Source of the DNA: Armatimonadota bacterium
Lineage (GTDB): Bacteria; Armatimonadota; Fimbriimonadia; Fimbriimonadales; Fimbriimonadaceae
Assembly: GCA_018268255.1 (NCBI GenBank)
Contig: JAFDWX010000005.1
Location: 248,001 to 312,000 of the forward strand
Length of the DNA stretch: 64,000 nt
Direction of reading: 5' to 3'
Shown piece after piece: positions 43,280 through 52,499 of this stretch. The first letter of the stretch is position 1. Every line of letters starts with the position of its first letter. Under the pieces are notes generated by a model. It searched no databases. It was not told the DNA's origin and worked only from the letters and a program-made list of their open reading frames with translations. The position numbers and the translations under genes are program-made.

Positions 43280-44038
43280 CTATTTCTCCTCGAACACTCG
43301 CTCAATCACGTAATCACCCATAGCCATCTTGAGCATGGTGCCGTCCGAAGCCATCCAGGTCTCGGTGGAAACTCCAGATTGGGACGCTGACAGCACGTGA
43401 GCCTCGAACGTCTTAGCACCTATCGTGACCGACTTCTTCTGTGAGTACTTTACTTCCATCAAACTCCATCGGTTGCTGTTGTGGTCGTAAAAGTAGAATT
43501 GGTTGACCTCGCCCATGGACGGCATCTTCTGGTGAAACCAAAACTGGAACTTCTGGTCCGTTGGAAGAGATTTTTCGATGGCAATAGACTTCTCCGACCC
43601 TTCCACACCGACAGATTTTGTGGTCACTTTTCCCGGCTCATAGCTCTCAAGCAGCCGCTGGGTGACCTTCTTGTTCACTTCGATTTCCGTTGTCTTGAGT
43701 ATGGGTGCTCCATCTTGCTTGAAAGTGGATTCGGTCCGCACTCGAATTGCAGGTTTCTGCGGCTCCGCCAAGACCAAGGTCAGGATCGTTCTCAGCGACC
43801 CGTTATCGGATAGCAGCCACTTGTAATAGGCCTTCCCGACCGGCTGCCCCAGCTTCAGCACGCGAAAGGTCTGGAAGTCCTCATCGGTTTGGCGGGCGAT
43901 CGCGCCGGCAACCACGGCGAGGAGGAAAATCAGCAACAGACCCAGCCGAGTTGCCGCCTGGGGCGGGAGGATGGGCCAGCGGTCCATCCGGGGGCGCGGC
44001 CTTGGGCCAAGCGGCAACTCGAAAAATCGATGAGTCAT
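43280..44038 (-). CDS. Membrane-targeted protein of unknown function carrying a translated repeat
   Basis: A 252-aa protein. Residues about 7-31 are encoded by palindromic repeat copy D, read in frame with PRPRPR core. A hydrophobic helix follows (LGLLLIFLLAVVAGAIA), then about 200 residues of beta-rich extracytoplasmic domain (LGQPVGKAYYKWLL; KSIAIEKSLPTDQKFQFWFHQ; WSLMEVKYSQKKSVTIG) resembling a lipoprotein-type sensor/carrier fold, family not identified. The ATG overlaps the previous stop (ATGA). A Met inside the repeat (43987) is an alternative start. Confidence 0.7.
   Translation of the reverse strand: MTHRFFELPLGPRPRPRMDRWPILPPQAATRLGLLLIFLLAVVAGAIARQTDEDFQTFRVLKLGQPVGKAYYKWLLSDNGSLRTILTLVLAEPQKPAIRVRTESTFKQDGAPILKTTEIEVNKKVTQRLLESYEPGKVTTKSVGVEGSEKSIAIEKSLPTDQKFQFWFHQKMPSMGEVNQFYFYDHNSNRWSLMEVKYSQKKSVTIGAKTFEAHVLSASQSGVSTETWMASDGTMLKMAMGDYVIERVFEEK
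43947..44021 (+). repeat. Dispersed palindromic repeat, copy D (inside a coding region)
   Basis: 75 bp with perfect 11-bp terminal inverted repeats (CGAGTTGCCGC at 43947-43957, GCGGCAACTCG at 44011-44021) and core GGGGGCGCGGCC. It contributes 25 in-frame codons to the gene at 43280-44038, in the same reading frame of the core as copy A. Confidence 0.8.
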
Positions 44039-45009
44039 CCCAAAATCCTCTTTGCTGCGGTGATTCCTGAATCGTAAGCGAGTTCTGCGCGACCCCCAGC
44101 AATGCTGTCTCCCGCGACTAAAATCCTCGCTCCCTTTGGATTGACCGCCTCAAAGCTCACAGTCATTTCGGGTTGCGAATAGCGCCACCGCTTTACGTCG
44201 GCTACTTCCGCAGCGGAAAACTGTGAACCAAACAGTCGAGAGACGCCCGAAAGCGCATCCTGGATCAGACGGTCATCCGAGACTTCGAAATGATCGTTGG
44301 AGTAGTCCCGATTCATCTGGACCACCATTGCAGACTTCCCTTTTGGCGCTCGGCAATCGGTCTTGATGCTTTCAATGGAGATCCAGACGATAGGGTTCCG
44401 TTGAGCTGGATCGATGACAGCGAAGAAAGGCACCTCCGGATTGGGAGTTCCAAATCCCAAGAGAACGGACAGGCATTTTCGATAGACCACCGATCCTAAC
44501 GGTCTCGCTTCTCCGGCGGTTGTCAGCAAAAATCCGGTTTGCGCCGCGGGGGCCGTGAGGACCGCGTAATCGAAAAGTTCGCCGCCAATCTGCACCGCAT
44601 TGTCCGTGGCGGATAGCGCACCGATCTGCGTATCCAATCGCAACTCGATTCCGTCCGAGAGCAACTTGGGCAACTTTGTGACTCCAGACCGATAGGCGTA
44701 CCTCGTCTCGCGCAACCGAGAGGGATCTCCGGGCGCGATCCGGCCATATTCCATCGCATAGATCGGCCTTTCGACCTTCACAAGGTCGCTCGTGTCCAAA
44801 TCTGCAGTCATCAGGCGGGCGAGTTCGCTTGTTCGGGGCGTGAGCGTTGTAGCTCCGGTATCGAACGTAAAGTCACCGATCCGGCGGGTGGCCAAGCGAC
44901 CACCCACCCCTCGGGATTTTTCGAAAATCACGACGTGATGCCCGGCTTCTCGAAGCGTCCGAGCTGCACCCAAGCCTGCCAGTCCCGAGCCAATGATCGC
45001 GATGTTCAT
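44035..45009 (-). CDS. FAD-dependent oxidoreductase, renalase-like
   Basis: A 324-aa flavoprotein. The Rossmann FAD-binding motif IAIIGSGLAGLGAARTLREAGHHVVIFEKSRGVGGRLATRR is followed by FDTGATTLTPRT, a substrate domain, and a C-terminal RILVAGDSIAGGRAE flavin motif. The pattern fits renalase/amine-oxidase-like proteins that oxidise small molecules; the substrate is unknown. ATGA overlaps link it to both neighbours: the second flavoprotein upstream and the repeat-bearing protein downstream. Confidence 0.88.
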   Translation of the reverse strand: MNIAIIGSGLAGLGAARTLREAGHHVVIFEKSRGVGGRLATRRIGDFTFDTGATTLTPRTSELARLMTADLDTSDLVKVERPIYAMEYGRIAPGDPSRLRETRYAYRSGVTKLPKLLSDGIELRLDTQIGALSATDNAVQIGGELFDYAVLTAPAAQTGFLLTTAGEARPLGSVVYRKCLSVLLGFGTPNPEVPFFAVIDPAQRNPIVWISIESIKTDCRAPKGKSAMVVQMNRDYSNDHFEVSDDRLIQDALSGVSRLFGSQFSAAEVADVKRWRYSQPEMTVSFEAVNPKGARILVAGDSIAGGRAELAYDSGITAAKRILG

Positions 45010-46226
45010 TGGTCCTGAACCACCGCCAGTGCAGCCTTCTCACCGCTTCGGATCGCACCTTCGATACTGGAGAACTCCATGTACTCTCCGGCTCGGTACA
45101 CGCCCGGTTGTTTACATCGAATGGGCGGGATGAGCTTTCGGAACCCCGACGGTTGCTCCATCTGAGCTCGAGAAATTCGATCGACCCGTAGGAGCCGCCA
45201 TCGGTGAAGCGATAGTGTGGGAAACCACTCTTCCAATTCTTTGAGTACAAGCTGACTTAGCTGGAGATCAGCAACTTGAGGAATACCCAAGATCGTTGCA
45301 CTTACGAGCGAAGAGTTTTTCGGTGCCGTTTCAGGATCGATCACTGAAACAGGCACAACCTCGTTCACCAGGCCCTTTCCGGTTCCGTTCAGCAGCAAGA
45401 TGGGTCGATCAGTGGGTGGCTCAGGTGTTGCAAAGTACACACACGTGCTGGATCGATAGGAAAAATCGATCGCTTCACCCGTTAGCATGGAAGCGACGTC
45501 CGGTTCCGTTGCGACTACGACACCGGAGGCTGGAATTCGGTCGCCAGAATCCAGTAGAACGCTGCGACCACTCACCTCCACGACTCTCGCGTTTAGGCGA
45601 ACATGAACACCTTTGGAAAGATTCTCAGAGAGTCGACCCATCCCTCCTGCGGTGATGCCGGTCTTCCCTTCCATCAACATCTTCCAAACGTGAGTGAAAA
45701 CTTGGCTTGAAACAGAAAGTGAGCGATCTAGAAATATCCCACCAAAAAAGGGGCGTGCAAATTGATTGATCAACTGAGAAGAGAACCCGAGGCCGAGAAG
45801 CAGGTCTAGAGCTGGCTCATCCGCAGAGTTCCATATCGCTTGATCCGTCATCTCGCCGACTCGCTTATTCCAAGCGAGCAGTTTGGCGACGTCTCTGGCT
45901 GGAACGACTCCCGCGAGAGCCGATTCCAACTTGTGGTCGTCGCTGATCGTTTGGAACCCTCTGCCGTCAAAAATCAAGGCACCTTTCTCGAAGAACCGGA
46001 GGTCGAGGTCCGGTTCGTGCAGGTACCGCGAGGCTGTCGGATAAGCAGTGAAGTAGACCTGAAATCCGCGATCTAACCGGAATCCATCGGTGAGATCGGT
46101 CTGCACTTTACCACCTAACTGGGCACCTGCCTCCAAAACCAGAGCATCAATTCCGTGGTCGCCCAAACATCGGGCGCATGCCAGCCCGGCAAGACCAGCC
46201 CCCACCACAACTACAGGTTCGCTCAC
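45006..46226 (-). CDS. FAD-dependent amine oxidase/desaturase-like protein
   Basis: A 406-aa flavoprotein of the amine-oxidase/phytoene-desaturase superfamily. It has VVVGAGLAGLACARCLGDHGIDALVLEAGAQLGGKVQT, RLDRGFQVYFTAYP, a central VVVATEPDVASML, and the C-terminal YRAGEYMEFSSIEGAIRSGEKAA. A role on carotenoids or other isoprenoids is possible but not shown. Its stop overlaps the start of the second flavoprotein gene, suggesting a joint pathway. Divergent from the GH4 gene. Confidence 0.88.
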   Translation of the reverse strand: MSEPVVVVGAGLAGLACARCLGDHGIDALVLEAGAQLGGKVQTDLTDGFRLDRGFQVYFTAYPTASRYLHEPDLDLRFFEKGALIFDGRGFQTISDDHKLESALAGVVPARDVAKLLAWNKRVGEMTDQAIWNSADEPALDLLLGLGFSSQLINQFARPFFGGIFLDRSLSVSSQVFTHVWKMLMEGKTGITAGGMGRLSENLSKGVHVRLNARVVEVSGRSVLLDSGDRIPASGVVVATEPDVASMLTGEAIDFSYRSSTCVYFATPEPPTDRPILLLNGTGKGLVNEVVPVSVIDPETAPKNSSLVSATILGIPQVADLQLSQLVLKELEEWFPTLSLHRWRLLRVDRISRAQMEQPSGFRKLIPPIRCKQPGVYRAGEYMEFSSIEGAIRSGEKAALAVVQDQ

Positions 46227-46277
46227 TCTCCGTTTCTACCTAATCCGGCGATGCAGGCATTATGATAAGCTCGAATC

Positions 46278-47576
46278 ATGCCCGTGAAGATCGCCATGAT
46301 TGGTGCCGGCAGCACCGTATTTGCCAAGAACCTGATGGGAGACATTCTCTCCTTCGACGAACTGAAAAATGCCCATCTCGCCTTGATGGACATCGACGAA
46401 GAGCGCCTTAAGACCTCCGAGCGGGTTGCGCACCGCGTCAATGAGCAGTTTGGTGGGCAAGCAACCATCACCACTAGCATGGACCGAAGGGCAGCGGTTG
46501 ATGAGGCGGACTATGTCATCAACATGATTCAGGTCGCCGGGTACAAGCCGGGCACGGTAATCGACTTCGAAATTCCGAAGAAGTATGGGCTACGACAAAC
46601 CATCGCCGACACGATGGGCATTGGAGGCATATTCCGAGCATTGCGCACGATCCCAATCATGCAAGAGATGTGCTGGGATATGGAAGAACTGTGCCCCGAT
46701 GCTCTCCTGATCAACTACACCAACCCTATGGCGATGCTCTGCTGGGCTGTGTCCGAATCGAGCACCATTCGAAACGTTGGGTTATGCCACAGCGTTCAAG
46801 GCACAGCATGGGAAATCTCTCGCGACATTGGCGTACCCGTAGAGGAAATCAACTACCTGTGTGCTGGCATCAACCACATGGCCTTTTATCTTCGCTTTGA
46901 ACGAGACGGCGTCGATCTGTATCCGGATATCTACAAAGTAGTGCAAGAAGGCCGTGTCCCAGACTACAACCGTGTTCGCTATGAAATGCTCCAGAGGCTC
47001 GGATACTTCGTGACAGAGTCCAGCGAGCACTTTAGCGAATACTGTCCGCACTTCATCCGGCGCGACAAGCCCGAATTGATTGAAAGATTCAACATCCCAC
47101 TCGATGAGTACATTCGCCGTTGTGAAGAGCAGATCAAGGGCTGGAAAGCTTTACGAACGAAGATGGAAGGCAACGAACCGCTTGAACTGCATCGTTCCAG
47201 CGAGTACGGATCGTTAATCATTCATTCCGAAGTCACTAACACTCCTCGGGTAGTTTACGGCAACGTACAAAACAACGGATTGATTGACAATCTGCTCCAA
47301 GGATGTTGTGTCGAGGTGCCGGTTTTGGTAGATAAGAACGGACTCCAGCCCACCAAGATCGGCTCGTTGCCACCCCAGCTCGCAGGCATCATCTCCACCA
47401 ACGTGAATGTCCAATCTCTTACTGTGGAGGCAGCTCTGACGAATTCCAAGGAGCATGTCTATCATGCAGCGATGTTGGATCCCCATTGTGCTGCGGAATT
47501 GACGCTGGATGAGATTTGGGCGATGGTGGATGAGCTGTTCGAAGCTCACGGAGATTGGATTCCCGAAATGCAATAG
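46278..47576 (+). CDS. GH4-family alpha-galactosidase/glucosidase (MelA-like)
   Basis: A 432-aa NAD- and Mn-dependent glycosidase working by an oxidation-elimination mechanism. It has Rossmann [40 protein letters not shown], the metal-binding Cys in GLCHSVQGT and His in [11 protein letters not shown]. Length and motifs fit MelA-type enzymes, cytosolic, acting on oligosaccharides imported by transport systems not seen here. TATGAT lies 12 nt before the ATG at 46278. Could equally be alpha-glucosidase. Confidence 0.93.
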   Translation: MPVKIAMIGAGSTVFAKNLMGDILSFDELKNAHLALMDIDEERLKTSERVAHRVNEQFGGQATITTSMDRRAAVDEADYVINMIQVAGYKPGTVIDFEIPKKYGLRQTIADTMGIGGIFRALRTIPIMQEMCWDMEELCPDALLINYTNPMAMLCWAVSESSTIRNVGLCHSVQGTAWEISRDIGVPVEEINYLCAGINHMAFYLRFERDGVDLYPDIYKVVQEGRVPDYNRVRYEMLQRLGYFVTESSEHFSEYCPHFIRRDKPELIERFNIPLDEYIRRCEEQIKGWKALRTKMEGNEPLELHRSSEYGSLIIHSEVTNTPRVVYGNVQNNGLIDNLLQGCCVEVPVLVDKNGLQPTKIGSLPPQLAGIISTNVNVQSLTVEAALTNSKEHVYHAAMLDPHCAAELTLDEIWAMVDELFEAHGDWIPEMQ

Positions 47577-47577
47577 G

Positions 47578-48174
47578 CTACCGGAACATCAGCCAGCGAA
47601 TCACAAAACCCAGAACCATCCCTCCAAATCCAGTAAGGCCTAAGTACAAGTAGTACAAGCTCTGATTGGATTGGGGGGATCGCTCTTTATTCTGGCGCAC
47701 CTCAGAGATATGGAACCCTTGCTGATTTCCCCATCCATCTGTGACCAAGAGGCGCATGTTATCAGAATCGTACGACACGACCTTGCAGTTCCACCAACCC
47801 CAGTTTTGCCATGGACAGGAAAACTGAGTACCTGGCACTGGTGAGAACGGCTTAATTTTGTTCAGAGGCAGGCTCTGCTCACCTCCCGATAAAAATTTGA
47901 CCTTGGCGGCCACTGTGTCGGAGGAAATCACGCGTGCTGCATAGAAGTGACCATCGGCAGATTCGGCCATGACAATCGCACCCGGCTGGGTGGAAGCTTG
48001 AGTTAGAGCGAGGCGTTCCTGCAACGCTTGCAGAACTGCATCCCGGCTGAGCCCAGCCTCTTCTGCAGCTTGGACGATCGTCTCGGTCTCAACTTCTTGG
48101 TCCACGTTGACGACCTGTTGAGATTGAATCTGTTCTGCCCGAATCAGTACTTCGCGTAGTTCCTCTGGCTGCAT
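47578..48174 (-). CDS. Membrane-anchored protein with N-terminal helical and central beta domain
   Basis: A 198-aa protein. The N-terminal ~55 residues are helical (AEEAGLSRDAVLQALQERL, as in SHOCT-adjacent or YlqD-like small domains). The middle has a Tudor-like beta pattern with GQFYAARV-like and FLSGGEQSLPLNKIKPF, and Trp-rich PWQNWGWWNCKVV. One C-terminal TM helix follows (YYLYLGLTGFGGMVLGFVIRWL). The product is probably tail-anchored, facing the cytosol. I do not recognise a named family. Convergent with the GH4 gene; divergent from mqnC. Confidence 0.75.
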   Translation of the reverse strand: MQPEELREVLIRAEQIQSQQVVNVDQEVETETIVQAAEEAGLSRDAVLQALQERLALTQASTQPGAIVMAESADGHFYAARVISSDTVAAKVKFLSGGEQSLPLNKIKPFSPVPGTQFSCPWQNWGWWNCKVVSYDSDNMRLLVTDGWGNQQGFHISEVRQNKERSPQSNQSLYYLYLGLTGFGGMVLGFVIRWLMFR

Positions 48175-48255
48175 TGCGCTATAAGTGTGGCAGAATGGCT
48201 CTCGGTTTGAACTTTCAGAAATTTATGAAAGTTGGTTGGAGTAGAATGGAGGAGC

Positions 48256-49341
48256 ATGGCCATCACTGCTCCAGACTCCCGGACGATCGACCAGATTGCT
48301 GACAAGGTCTTCGCCAACGAGCGAATCACTCCTGAAGAGGCGCTTCAGCTTTTCCATCATCCCAATTTGATCGACCTCGCGACGATGGCCAACCATCGAC
48401 GCCAAAACCGTGTGCCCGGAAACACGGTGACCTACATCATCGGCAGAATTCTAAACTACACCAATGTTTGCTGGGTCCGGTGCAAATTCTGCGCTTTCTA
48501 TCGTGTGCCAGGCCATGAAGAAGGCTATCGATTAAGCGATGAAGAAGTTTTGCAAAAAATCCAGGATACGGTTGATAAGCAGGGCGTCGAAATCTTATTC
48601 CAAGGCGGTCTCAATCCGAACCTAAAAGTCGACTATTACGAAGGGATCTTTCGCAAAGTTACAGAGCATTTTCCGCACGTCATCCTGCATGCGCTCAGCC
48701 CCGCCGAGATCATCTATATCGCCCACATCAGCAAGATCACGCTGCGAGAGACCCTAACCCGACTCAAGGCTGCTGGTCTCCACTCGATTCCTGGCGCTGG
48801 TGGGGAAATCTTGGTCGACAGAGTGCGAAAAATCATTGCACCTTACAAAGACACGACCGATGAATGGCTGGAATGCATGCGCACGGCTGCAGACCTCGGC
48901 TTGAGAAGCACCGCAAGCATGATGTTCGGCCACGTGGAAACTTTCGAAGATCGGGTGGAGCACATGACGAGGATTCGCGACCTCCAAGATGAGTGCAATC
49001 CATTCCGGGCGTTCATCAGCTGGAATTTCCAGCCTGAAGACACCCAACTGCCGATTCCGGTTAAGGCATCTGGATTTGACTATCTGCGTAATGTGGCTGT
49101 TTCCAGGATCTTTTTGGATAACATCGACAATTTCCAGGTCTCAATTCTCACCCAAGGGCCAAAAATTGCACAGCTCGCTCTGGGATACGGAGCAAACGAT
49201 TTTGGGTCGATTATGATCGAGGAAAATGTTGTCAGCGCTGCAGGAAGCAAGTTCATCCTGAGCGCGGACGAATTCGAGCGCTTGATTGCCGAGGCGGGGT
49301 ACGAGGCCAGGCGACGCAACACTCGGTACGAACTAATCTAA
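48256..49341 (+). CDS. mqnC: Cyclic dehypoxanthinyl futalosine synthase
   Basis: A 361-aa radical SAM enzyme of the futalosine menaquinone pathway. The cluster motif is CWVRCKFCAFYR (C-X3-C-X2-C), followed by LFQGGLNPNLKVDYYEG, LHALSPAEI, GLHSIPGAGGEIL and MMFGHVET, characteristic of MqnC rather than MqnE. The ATG at 48256 has GGAGG well spaced. The organism therefore likely makes menaquinone by this route; other mqn genes are not in the window. Confidence 0.96.
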   Translation: MAITAPDSRTIDQIADKVFANERITPEEALQLFHHPNLIDLATMANHRRQNRVPGNTVTYIIGRILNYTNVCWVRCKFCAFYRVPGHEEGYRLSDEEVLQKIQDTVDKQGVEILFQGGLNPNLKVDYYEGIFRKVTEHFPHVILHALSPAEIIYIAHISKITLRETLTRLKAAGLHSIPGAGGEILVDRVRKIIAPYKDTTDEWLECMRTAADLGLRSTASMMFGHVETFEDRVEHMTRIRDLQDECNPFRAFISWNFQPEDTQLPIPVKASGFDYLRNVAVSRIFLDNIDNFQVSILTQGPKIAQLALGYGANDFGSIMIEENVVSAAGSKFILSADEFERLIAEAGYEARRRNTRYELI

Positions 49342-49616
49342 GGTTGAGCGGAATTGACTTGGCTCTTCCCAATCTTTTCGTAGGGTTTGGGAACCCAGAG
49401 ATCAAATTCCTTCTGCGAGATCAGTCGATTTGCCAGCAAAACCTCTGCGACCAAAGCGAATCGGCCCGTCCAGGCATGGCGAACAAATGCGTGGGTGTTG
49501 AGCTGATCGTGCAATACCATTTCGTGCAATTGCGCCGCTGTGAAGGAACGTATTTCGGGATCCCTGTCCAGCATCCAACGATCCCACAAACCTTTGATTC
49601 CAAATGTCATATCCAT
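49338..49616 (-). CDS. Small hypothetical protein
   Basis: A 92-aa protein, starting MDMTFGIKGLWDRW. It contains LDRDPEIRSFTAAQLHEMVLHDQLNTHAFVRHAWTGRFALVAEVLLANRLISQKEFDLW, a helical pattern. The phrase around RDPEIRSFT and the length suggest a small GYF/adaptor-like domain, but I cannot name it. Its 3' end overlaps mqnC by 4 nt. TAGTAC lies just upstream of the start. The tail is Lys/Gln-rich. Confidence 0.55.
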   Translation of the reverse strand: MDMTFGIKGLWDRWMLDRDPEIRSFTAAQLHEMVLHDQLNTHAFVRHAWTGRFALVAEVLLANRLISQKEFDLWVPKPYEKIGKSQVNSAQP

Positions 49617-49628
49617 AGTGGTACTACG

Positions 49629-50471
49629 CTAAACGCGGGTCTCCCCGTCTATTAACATATCATACAAATCCGGACGGCGCGATTCAAAAACCGTCGTTTC
49701 GTGCTTTCCGGCGATAGTAATGTTGCGCTTGTTTCTAGCAATATCCAAGTCCAAATCGGCTATGAGGATGGTTGCCTCAGCCTGCGCGGCTTGCATGACA
49801 TTCCCCATGGGTCCGATGATCTTGCTCTTGCCGATGAAGGTGAATCCATTTTCGGTTCCCACCCGATTAGCAGTGACGACATAAACTTTGTTTTCCGCCG
49901 CGCGAGCGACGCAGAGCACATCGGCTGATATCTCCGCTCCGGTCGGCCAATTTGTGGGCAACGCTATGATGTCCGCACCTTGGAGAGCAAGCGACCGTGC
50001 AGCCTCCGGTTGGCGAACATCGAAGCAGATGAGGACACCGAGTTTGCCCCAACTGGTATTGAACACGGGCAACATCGAACCTGGCGTAACAAAACGGTCC
50101 AGGCCGAGCTCGGGCAAATGGGTTTTTCGATAGTATCGAACTCCTTGGCCAGGCTCGAAGATGGCCGCGGTATTGTGCAGTTCATTCCCCACCACCTCGG
50201 CAAACCCCACAACAGCCATGGTTCCGGTGTTGTTCACATTGTCATCGATGGCCTGCAAGGCCTCATCAAGCGGTTGGGTCGGCAGAGCGGCGGAAACGGC
50301 CTCCGATTCCGAATCAAAGCAGTAGCCCGTGAGGAACGCCTCGGGAAACACCGCTAGTTGCACGCCCTGTGCACTGAGGCTGACGAGGGTGTCGGTCACA
50401 AATCTCGCATTGGCCATCGGATCTCGGAGGACCACGTCTGCCTGAATGGATGCAACTCGCAATGGGGTCAT
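49629..50471 (-). CDS. Carbon-nitrogen hydrolase (nitrilase superfamily)
   Basis: A 280-aa cytosolic amidase-type enzyme with the Glu-Lys-Cys triad: Glu in VFPEAFLTGYCF, Lys in YYRKTHLPELG and Cys in GVLICFDVRQPEAAR, plus LGVLICFDVR. The start at ATG 50471 is chosen because homology begins at TPLRVASIQADV; the frame opens at 50510. The substrate (an omega-amide, carbamoyl or nitrile compound) cannot be told from sequence. Divergent from the his genes. Confidence 0.92.
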   Translation of the reverse strand: MTPLRVASIQADVVLRDPMANARFVTDTLVSLSAQGVQLAVFPEAFLTGYCFDSESEAVSAALPTQPLDEALQAIDDNVNNTGTMAVVGFAEVVGNELHNTAAIFEPGQGVRYYRKTHLPELGLDRFVTPGSMLPVFNTSWGKLGVLICFDVRQPEAARSLALQGADIIALPTNWPTGAEISADVLCVARAAENKVYVVTANRVGTENGFTFIGKSKIIGPMGNVMQAAQAEATILIADLDLDIARNKRNITIAGKHETTVFESRRPDLYDMLIDGETRV

Positions 50472-50516
50472 AACCGTATTTTCGCACAAGGCGACTGGTA
50501 TCCTGAACATTCACCC

Positions 50517-51125
50517 ATGAGCAAAGGCACCCCCCAAGTCCGCTATGCCGAGGTCGAGCGTGAGACGCGCGAGACTCGAGTCCGGGTTGTGTTGGACTTT
50601 GATGGCGGCACGCGCCGCGATATTTCGACCGGTATTGGGTTTCTAGATCACATGTTGGGTCTGATGGCGTTTCATGGCCAGTTCGATATCGGAGTGCAAG
50701 CGGACGGCGACCTCATGGTAGATGATCACCATACGGTCGAAGATGTCGGAATTGTCTTGGGCAAGGCAATGCGCCAAGCGCTAGCCGAAAGCGATCCTAT
50801 CGAGCGATACGGCGATTCGGCTCTTCCCATGGATGAAGCTCTCGTGCTCGTCGCACTGGACATCAGCGGCCGAGGTCATCTTTTCTATGACTGTACGTAC
50901 CGCGCCGATCGCGTCGGCGGGCTTTCAACCCAAAATATCCAGGAATTCTTCCGATCTCTCTGTCTCCACGGTGGGCTGAATGTCCATATTCGCCAACTTG
51001 CTGGAGAGAATGATCATCACATCGCTGAAGCAACGTTCAAAGCATTCGGAAGAGCCCTGCGCAACGCTGTCAAGCGTATCGAAGCGGGACGCGGCTCCAC
51101 TTCCACCAAAGGACGCATTGATTGA
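50517..51125 (+). CDS. hisB: Imidazoleglycerol-phosphate dehydratase
   Basis: A 202-aa Mn enzyme of histidine synthesis, step six. It has family motifs GIGFLDHMLGLMAFHG, DDHHTVEDVGIVLG, LPMDEALV and the C-terminal ENDHHIAEATFKAFGRALR. It is the monofunctional form. The ATG at 50517 is chosen by homology; the frame is open upstream to 50358, overlapping the opposite-strand nitrilase gene. First of hisB-hisH-hisA, overlapping hisH by 4 nt. Confidence 0.96.
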   Translation: MSKGTPQVRYAEVERETRETRVRVVLDFDGGTRRDISTGIGFLDHMLGLMAFHGQFDIGVQADGDLMVDDHHTVEDVGIVLGKAMRQALAESDPIERYGDSALPMDEALVLVALDISGRGHLFYDCTYRADRVGGLSTQNIQEFFRSLCLHGGLNVHIRQLAGENDHHIAEATFKAFGRALRNAVKRIEAGRGSTSTKGRID

Positions 51126-51712
51126 CAGTCCTGTTGGATTACGGAATGGGCAATTTGCGGTCCGTGGCCAACGCCTGCAACTACTTGGGTCATCCGTTAA
51201 GCATCCAAAACTCCACTGAGGGAGCGACCAAGCTCATCATTCCCGGGGTCGGTGCTTTCGGCGCGGCGATGGAACATTTGGAGCAATATCGCGATGAGAT
51301 TCACCAGCACGTTCGCTCGGGCACACCGATTCTGGGCATCTGTCTCGGCATGCAGCTCTTTTTCGACCGCAGTGATGAATTAGGCGGTTTTGCCGGTCTC
51401 GGAATCCTCTCCGGGGAAGTACGCTATATGAGCAAAGTGAGCGGAGTCAAGATTCCTCACATGGGCTGGAATTCCCTTGACCTACAGTCGCCAAGCGCGA
51501 TGATGCATGGGGTGGATTCAGGTTCACAGGTTTACTTCGTGCACTCCTTGCACTGCGTACCGAGCGAGATGAGTATTACGACCGCGACTGCTGTCCACGG
51601 CGAACGGTTTGTGGCGTCCATTCTTAAGGACAACATTTGGGGAACACAGTTTCACCCCGAAAAAAGCGGCGAAATCGGCCTTAGAATTTTGAGGAATTTC
51701 TTGGAATGCTAA
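51122..51712 (+). CDS. hisH: Imidazole glycerol phosphate synthase glutaminase subunit
   Basis: A 196-aa class I glutamine amidotransferase that supplies ammonia to HisF. It has LLDYGMGNLRSVANAC, IPGVGAFGAAM, the nucleophile in LGICLGMQLFFD and the His-Glu pair in FHPEKS. It begins with TTG at 51122, overlapping the hisB stop (TTGA). No hisF lies downstream in the window. Overlaps hisA by 7 nt. Confidence 0.95.
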   Translation: MTVLLDYGMGNLRSVANACNYLGHPLSIQNSTEGATKLIIPGVGAFGAAMEHLEQYRDEIHQHVRSGTPILGICLGMQLFFDRSDELGGFAGLGILSGEVRYMSKVSGVKIPHMGWNSLDLQSPSAMMHGVDSGSQVYFVHSLHCVPSEMSITTATAVHGERFVASILKDNIWGTQFHPEKSGEIGLRILRNFLEC

Positions 51713-52434
51713 TTATCCCGGCGATCGACTTGATCGACAACCAGTGCGTGCGCCTGTACCAAGGCGACTATGAACAGGAAACCCGTTACGATCATTCTCC
51801 AGTCGAGATGGCGAAGCGGTTCCAAGATGAAGGTGCGACCTGGCTTCACGTCGTTGATCTTGACGGTGCCAAATCGGGTCAGCCCCAACACTTGAACGTC
51901 CTTCACGATATCGTGATGCAAACCGAGCTGAATGTCGAGTTTGGCGGCGGAGTCCGAAGCCTCGAAACGGCCAAATGGGCCCTTGAATTAGGCGCAAAAC
52001 GGGTTGTGATCGGGACCAAACTGGTTCAGGATCAGTCTCTGGCCTCCACCCTGTTTGGTTCGCTTGGAACGAAAGTTGTTGCGGGAATCGATACGCGCCA
52101 AGGCAACGTCGCCATCCACGGGTGGACCGAAGATTCCGGTTGTCCGGGAGTGCAATTTGCACGGATGATGCAAAGCATGGGTTGTCGCCGAATCATCTTC
52201 ACCGATGTGACGACCGATGGCACCATGGCTGGCCCGAACGTCCATGCTTTGAAGGCGCTCCAAGAGGCTCTCGACATCCCCATCATTGCCAGCGGCGGAG
52301 TGGGAACCTTGGATGACCTGAGACAACTGGCCGGACTTGGGGTCGAAGGGGTTGTCGTTGGAAAGGCTCTCTACGAACGAGAGTTCACGCTGAAGGAAGC
52401 CATCGAAGCGGTGACCAAAGTCCCGAATACTTAA
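51706..52434 (+). CDS. hisA: ProFAR isomerase
   Basis: A 242-aa TIM barrel that isomerises ProFAR to PRFAR. It has IIPAIDLIDNQCVRLYQGDY with catalytic Asp8, VEFGGGVRS, KVVAGIDTRQGNVA, the second catalytic Asp in FTDVTTDGTMAGPN, and IIASGGVGTLDDL. The duplicated half-barrel phosphate loops are intact. Last gene in hisB-hisH-hisA; no terminator is obvious and another promoter lies just downstream. Confidence 0.96.
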   Translation: MLIIPAIDLIDNQCVRLYQGDYEQETRYDHSPVEMAKRFQDEGATWLHVVDLDGAKSGQPQHLNVLHDIVMQTELNVEFGGGVRSLETAKWALELGAKRVVIGTKLVQDQSLASTLFGSLGTKVVAGIDTRQGNVAIHGWTEDSGCPGVQFARMMQSMGCRRIIFTDVTTDGTMAGPNVHALKALQEALDIPIIASGGVGTLDDLRQLAGLGVEGVVVGKALYEREFTLKEAIEAVTKVPNT

Positions 52435-52487
52435 TATTCCTGAGGTTGAACTTTAGAAATCCAAAACCTTTTGGCGAAGAATTACCG

Positions 52488-52493
52488 TAAAAT
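52488..52493 (+). promoter_or_regulatory. -10 box TAAAAT for leaderless start
   Basis: TAAAAT ends 6 nt before GTG at 52500, with no Shine-Dalgarno between. Inferred leaderless promoter after hisA. Confidence 0.5.
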
Positions 52494-52499
52494 GCATCC

